Translations under genes and position numbers: made by a program
In this document: positions 22,846 through 25,441 of the stretch, one piece after another
How the letters are laid out: the number at the start of each line of letters is the position of its first letter
How positions within the stretch are numbered: the first letter of the stretch is position 1
Source: an uncultured Lachnospiraceae bacterium
Lineage (GTDB): Bacteria; Bacillota; Clostridia; Lachnospirales; Lachnospiraceae
Reading direction: 5' to 3'
DNA length: 25,441 nucleotides
NCBI GenBank assembly: GCA_910588775.1
Contig: CAJURH010000032.1
Span: 1 to 25,441, forward strand
Notes under the pieces: model-generated
Seen by the model: the letters and a program-made list of their open reading frames with translations, nothing else
Told to the model about the DNA's origin: nothing
Database searches by the model: none

Positions 22846-23397
22846 TCATTTCCCATAGACAACAGACTCTGCAATCTCTTTCGCTTTTTCCCTGCTAATA
22901 AGCTGTCCAATCAACTCCAGCGAAAAGTCGATGGCCGTACCCAGCCCTCTGCTGGTGGTGATGCACCCGTCCACAGCTACAGCCTCTGTGGTTGTTTGGG
23001 CGTCTGTAAGCTCTTCCATCACAGACGGATAACTGGTGGCCTTTCTTCCATTTAACAGCCCAAGCCCTGCCAGTATCCTGGGCGCAGCGCAAATCGCCGC
23101 CACTTTCTTATCTTGGGCGACAAAGGACTTCACCAGCTCCAGAAGCGGTTGGAATTTCTCCAGATTTTCCGTGCCCACTGCGCCTCCTGGCAAAACCAGC
23201 AGATCTCCCTTCGAACAGTCGATTTTGGAAAAACAAGCGTCCGCTGTCACGGGAATCTGATGGCTTCCCATCACCTGAGATTCTTCCTTAATAGATACAG
23301 TGACCACGTCAAGTTCCGCCCTGCGAAGCAAATCCACCACAGTCAACGCCTCTATTTCTTCAAATCCATCCGCCAAAAAAACATATATCTTCTTCAA
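22846..23397 (-). CDS. DJ-1/PfpI family protein
   Basis: Cytoplasmic class I glutamine amidotransferase-like protein of the DJ-1 subgroup, linked in various bacteria to oxidative or carbonyl stress (glyoxalase III or deglycase activity has been proposed for relatives). It starts KKIYVFLADGFEEIEALTVVD. The reactive cysteine is Cys103 in AAICAAPRIL and the conserved acid is Glu16. The TTG at 23397 (183 residues) is chosen because AAGGAGGG lies just upstream and the family normally begins at this point; an in-frame ATG at 23421 would include the ribosome binding site. It has its own promoter, and no clear terminator separates it from tig. Confidence 0.92.
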   Translation of the reverse strand: MKKIYVFLADGFEEIEALTVVDLLRRAELDVVTVSIKEESQVMGSHQIPVTADACFSKIDCSKGDLLVLPGGAVGTENLEKFQPLLELVKSFVAQDKKVAAICAAPRILAGLGLLNGRKATSYPSVMEELTDAQTTTEAVAVDGCITTSRGLGTAIDFSLELIGQLISREKAKEIAESVVYGK

Positions 23398-23437
23398 AAT
23401 TCCACGCCCTCCTTCAGACATCCAAACTTTTCACTAA

Positions 23438-23466
23438 ATTATAGCATCCAATTTTTCCTTTGGCTA
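23438..23466 (-). promoter_or_regulatory. Promoter of the DJ-1 family gene
   Basis: Minus strand: TAGCCA (23461-23466), 17-base spacer, TATAAT (23438-23443). The -35 hexamer and spacing are the same as in the tig promoter. Confidence 0.75.
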
Positions 23467-23506
23467 CCTTTATTTCTTAAAAAAGCGTGAATCTATTGTA
23501 AAAATA

Positions 23507-23515
23507 TGATATGAT
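23507..23515 (+). promoter_or_regulatory. Possible extended -10 element before the CYTH gene
   Basis: TGATATGAT contains TG one base before TATGAT (23510-23515). No good -35 is seen at 17 bases. It is about 40 bases before the CYTH gene start and divergent from the DJ-1 promoter. Confidence 0.4.
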
Positions 23516-23554
23516 TCCTATGTTTCAAACTAGAAAATCCAAAGGAGCCTACGT

Positions 23555-24004
23555 ATGGAAATCGAGAGAAAATATTTAGTTGCAAAGGAAAATTTGCCAA
23601 AAGACCTACATCGCCATCCCCATCTGGAAATCGAACAGGCATATCTGTCAAACGACCCTGTGGTGCGCATCCGCAAACAGGACGATTCGTATTACCTGAC
23701 CTATAAATCAAAAGGACTCATGGTGCGGGAAGAATACAACCTTCCTCTGACCGAACAGGCATATCTGCATTTGCGGGAAAAGGCCGATGGAATCGTCCTC
23801 ACAAAAACCCGCTATCAAATCCCCCTTCTCCAGAAATTGACTGCGGAACTGGACGTTTTCCACGGCAAATACCAGGGGCTTTTCCTGGTGGAAGTGGAAT
23901 TTGAAAGCGAAGAAGCCGCCGAAAGTTTTACGCCACCTGACTGGTTCGGTGAAGACGTGACATTCTCTTCCCGCTACCACAACAGCACGCTGGCTTACAT
24001 CTGA
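23555..24004 (+). CDS. CYTH domain-containing protein (triphosphate tunnel enzyme family)
   Basis: Short 149-residue CYTH protein, a family of tunnel-shaped enzymes acting on inorganic triphosphate or other triphosphates with a divalent metal. The hallmark ExExK motif is at the N-terminus (MEIERKYLV, Glu2, Glu4, Lys6). Alternating charged strands follow: VVRIRK, YYLTYKSKG, KTRYQIP, AELDVFHGKYQGLFLVEVEFE. No CHAD domain is attached. ATG with AAAGGAG seven bases upstream. Lone plus-strand gene here; its last 10 bases overlap the end of the convergent proC gene. The exact substrate is unknown. Confidence 0.92.
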   Translation: MEIERKYLVAKENLPKDLHRHPHLEIEQAYLSNDPVVRIRKQDDSYYLTYKSKGLMVREEYNLPLTEQAYLHLREKADGIVLTKTRYQIPLLQKLTAELDVFHGKYQGLFLVEVEFESEEAAESFTPPDWFGEDVTFSSRYHNSTLAYI

Positions 24005-24789
24005 CGCGCCTTCTTGGCGCACGCCCGGGCCGCCTCCATTATGCTGCTGCGAAATCCTTTTTCCTCCAACACGCGAACCGCCTCAATGGTCGTGCCCCCT
24101 GGTGAGCAGACCATATCTTTGAGCTCGCCGGGATGCAGTCCCGTCTCCAGCATCATTTTCGCGCTGCCATAGACTGCTTGCGCCGCAAATTCGTAGGCCA
24201 TTTTCCGGGACATCCCATCGGCCACCGCCGCATCCGCCAGCGCTTCCAGGAACAGAAACACATAGGCCGGCGAACTTCCGCTGACTGCCACTACCGCATC
24301 CATCGTAGACTCCGGCAATACCGCCGACTTACCAAAACTGTTGAAAATACGGCAGACCATGCGCAATTCCTCCCGTGTAACGCGATCGTTTGCGCAGATG
24401 CCAGTCATCCCCGCCCCCACCTGCGCTGGAGTATTGGGCATGGTCCGAATCAGCTTCACGTCTTTTACAAAACAATCCTCCAGCCACTGAAGCGTCTTTC
24501 CCGGCGCAATGGTCACAATCAGATGACTCACCGAAATATCATCTCGAATCTGCCGAATCACCTCCTGATAATACTGGGGTTTCACCGCAAGAACGATGCA
24601 CCTGGCCTCGTCCACCACTTTCAGATTATCTTGTGTGGCCTCAATGCCAAACTTCTCCCGTAACCTCTGACAACATTCTTCTGACTGGTCCGAAACAATC
24701 AAATGCTCCCGATCCAACAGCTGCTGATCTAAGATCCCCTTCACCATCGCAGAAGCCATATTGCCGCCGCCAATAAATCCCAACTTCAT
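23995..24789 (-). CDS. proC: Pyrroline-5-carboxylate reductase
   Basis: Last step of proline synthesis: NAD(P)H reduction of pyrroline-5-carboxylate. Rossmann motif GFIGGGNMASAM at the N-terminus, VKPQYY and TMPNTPAQVGAG in the middle, SGSSPAYVFLFLEALADAAV before the dimer helices, and the family signature with SPGGTTIEAVRVL near the end. The ATG at 24789 (264 residues) has GGGAGG eight bases upstream; an in-frame ATG at 24855 would place an atypical extension before the Rossmann fold and run through the upstream terminator. No promoter was identified between that terminator and the start. The 3' end overlaps the convergent CYTH gene. Confidence 0.96.
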   Translation of the reverse strand: MKLGFIGGGNMASAMVKGILDQQLLDREHLIVSDQSEECCQRLREKFGIEATQDNLKVVDEARCIVLAVKPQYYQEVIRQIRDDISVSHLIVTIAPGKTLQWLEDCFVKDVKLIRTMPNTPAQVGAGMTGICANDRVTREELRMVCRIFNSFGKSAVLPESTMDAVVAVSGSSPAYVFLFLEALADAAVADGMSRKMAYEFAAQAVYGSAKMMLETGLHPGELKDMVCSPGGTTIEAVRVLEEKGFRSSIMEAARACAKKARQM

Positions 24790-24816
24790 CCACTCAACCT
24801 CCCATAAATTTAAAAA

Positions 24817-24846
24817 GATAAAAACCCGGCCGCCACAGCCAGGTTT
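24817..24846 (-). terminator. Intrinsic terminator after the small membrane-protein gene
   Basis: Minus strand: AAACCTGGC, a 7-base loop, GCCGGGTTT, then TTATC and more T residues. Nine-bp stem with one G-T pair, about 28 bases after the stop of the 24874 gene and about 28 before proC. Confidence 0.75.
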
Positions 24847-24873
24847 ATGCAACAATCTATTTCCGTTTCTTTG

Positions 24874-25233
24874 CTACTCTTTCTTCCCAAACAACTGCGC
24901 CAAAGGACGGGTAGCGCTTTCCATATTCTGTATAGCCTCGTTCAGCCTGTCCAAATCCACTTGCCCCAACTTGTCCGCCGCCTGACCAATTTCCTTCAGG
25001 CCATTCATGCCGTCTGCAATACTCTCCAGATCCTCTTCATCCAGCTCACTCAAAATCCTCTCCGCATGACTCAAAGACCGGGCGGCCGGAACCGCCACCA
25101 TCGCCATCACCGCGAGTAACGCAACAGACACGACAATCACAATCCCTGTGACAATCCTGGACAACCAAAGCTGTTTCTTCAAAATATCCAACTGCTCGTA
25201 CAGCAGTCCCTCTGTAGTTTCTTCTCTTTCCAC
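24874..25233 (-). CDS. Small single-pass membrane protein with helical C-terminus
   Basis: A 119-residue protein I do not recognise. A charged N-terminal part (1-22) is followed by one clear membrane segment (about 25-49, VTGIVIVVSVALLAVMAMVA), then a charged region of about 65 residues with regularly spaced Leu/Ile (ERILSELDEEDLESIADGMN, LGQVDLDRLNEAIQNM), which looks like an amphipathic helix or coiled coil. It ends LFGKKE. Start is GTG at 25233 with GAGG eight bases upstream. It lies 34 bases after a partial gene in the same direction, so the two may form an operon ended by the terminator at 24817. A sensor or scaffold role would be guesswork. Confidence 0.7.
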   Translation of the reverse strand: MEREETTEGLLYEQLDILKKQLWLSRIVTGIVIVVSVALLAVMAMVAVPAARSLSHAERILSELDEEDLESIADGMNGLKEIGQAADKLGQVDLDRLNEAIQNMESATRPLAQLFGKKE

Positions 25234-25267
25234 TGTTCTATCCTCAGACGTTCACCGTCAAAATCCG

Positions 25268-25441
25268 CTAAATCAAACCGCCCGAACTTCCACTTCCACT
25301 CAAGCTTGTGTTAAAAGCCGCCAAGCTTGACATCTGCATCTGCATTTTCGCCATCTCCGCCAAATACTTAGCGTCATCGGCTGAAAAAACGCTTTCTGTA
25401 TTGCCTGCCTTCGTGGTCCCAGAACCGGACGCATTTCCAGA
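25268..25441 (-). CDS. C-terminal end of an unrecognised protein, partial
   Basis: An open minus-strand frame enters from the window edge and ends with TAG at 25268. The visible 57 residues are Gly/Ser/Thr-rich, then SADDAKYLAEMAKMQMQMSS (a Met-rich helix), then a Ser/Gly tail ending GGLI. No start is in the window. No family is recognised. It is directly upstream of the small membrane-protein gene and likely co-transcribed. Confidence 0.6.
   Translation of the reverse strand, partial: SGNASGSGTTKAGNTESVFSADDAKYLAEMAKMQMQMSSLAAFNTSLSGSGSSGGLI

Noticed and set aside
1..25441. CRISPR array, tRNA, rRNA or intact insertion sequence
   Set aside because: No regularly spaced direct repeats, cloverleaf-like segments, rRNA cores or transposase genes were recognised while reading both strands.

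Overview
The window looks like chromosomal DNA of an anaerobic Clostridia species, most likely a Lachnospiraceae member. This rests on gene content and order (tig-clpP-clpX-lon-engB, ecfA1-ecfA2-ecfT-truA), strong AGGAGG ribosome binding sites, acidic low-complexity lipoproteins, a lysine riboswitch on dapA-dapB, and a class II aldolase of the type common in that family. No rRNA, tRNA, CRISPR array or intact mobile element was seen. Almost everything is on the minus strand, so operons are read from high to low coordinates.

Layout. (1) 1-1600 is an AT-rich islet with a divergent XRE regulator and a Cys-rich lipoprotein, separated by several inverted repeats. (2) 1631-5502 is a three-gene sugar ABC importer (binding protein, double ATPase, permease) with an intercistronic hairpin, a terminator and a palindrome upstream. 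(3) 5523-6803 holds a HisA isomerase of the eukaryotic (HIS6-like) type with no other his genes beside it, and a small Asp/Asn/Thr-rich lipoprotein with its own terminator. (4) 6895-8894 is dapA-dapB (lysine/diaminopimelate synthesis) behind a lysine riboswitch, with a clear sigma-70 promoter and an intrinsic terminator. (5) 8952-10160 is the plus-strand aldolase gene fba, followed by three small hairpins and a bidirectional terminator. (6) 10168-12424 is a cell-wall pair, an Amidase_3 amidase and a membrane-anchored penicillin-binding/beta-lactamase-fold protein, with its own promoter. (7) 12397-12939 holds decaying genes: an AP2-domain gene broken by a one-base frameshift, overlapping a truncated winged-helix gene. 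(8) 13052-22824 looks like one long transcription unit: tig, clpP, clpX, lon, engB, ecfA1, ecfA2, ecfT, truA. It links protein folding and proteolysis, ribosome assembly, vitamin uptake and tRNA modification between one visible promoter and one visible terminator. (9) 22846-25441 holds a DJ-1/PfpI protein, a CYTH-domain protein, proC, a small membrane protein and the C-terminal end of an unrecognised gene running off the window.

Most genes are ordinary housekeeping genes. The most unusual points are the eukaryotic-type HisA, the frameshifted AP2 gene coupled to a truncated regulator, the ecf-truA cluster joined to the tig/clp/lon/engB genes instead of ribosomal protein genes, and the AT-rich islet with its Cys-rich lipoprotein. 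No clearly new multi-gene system could be established from the sequence alone.
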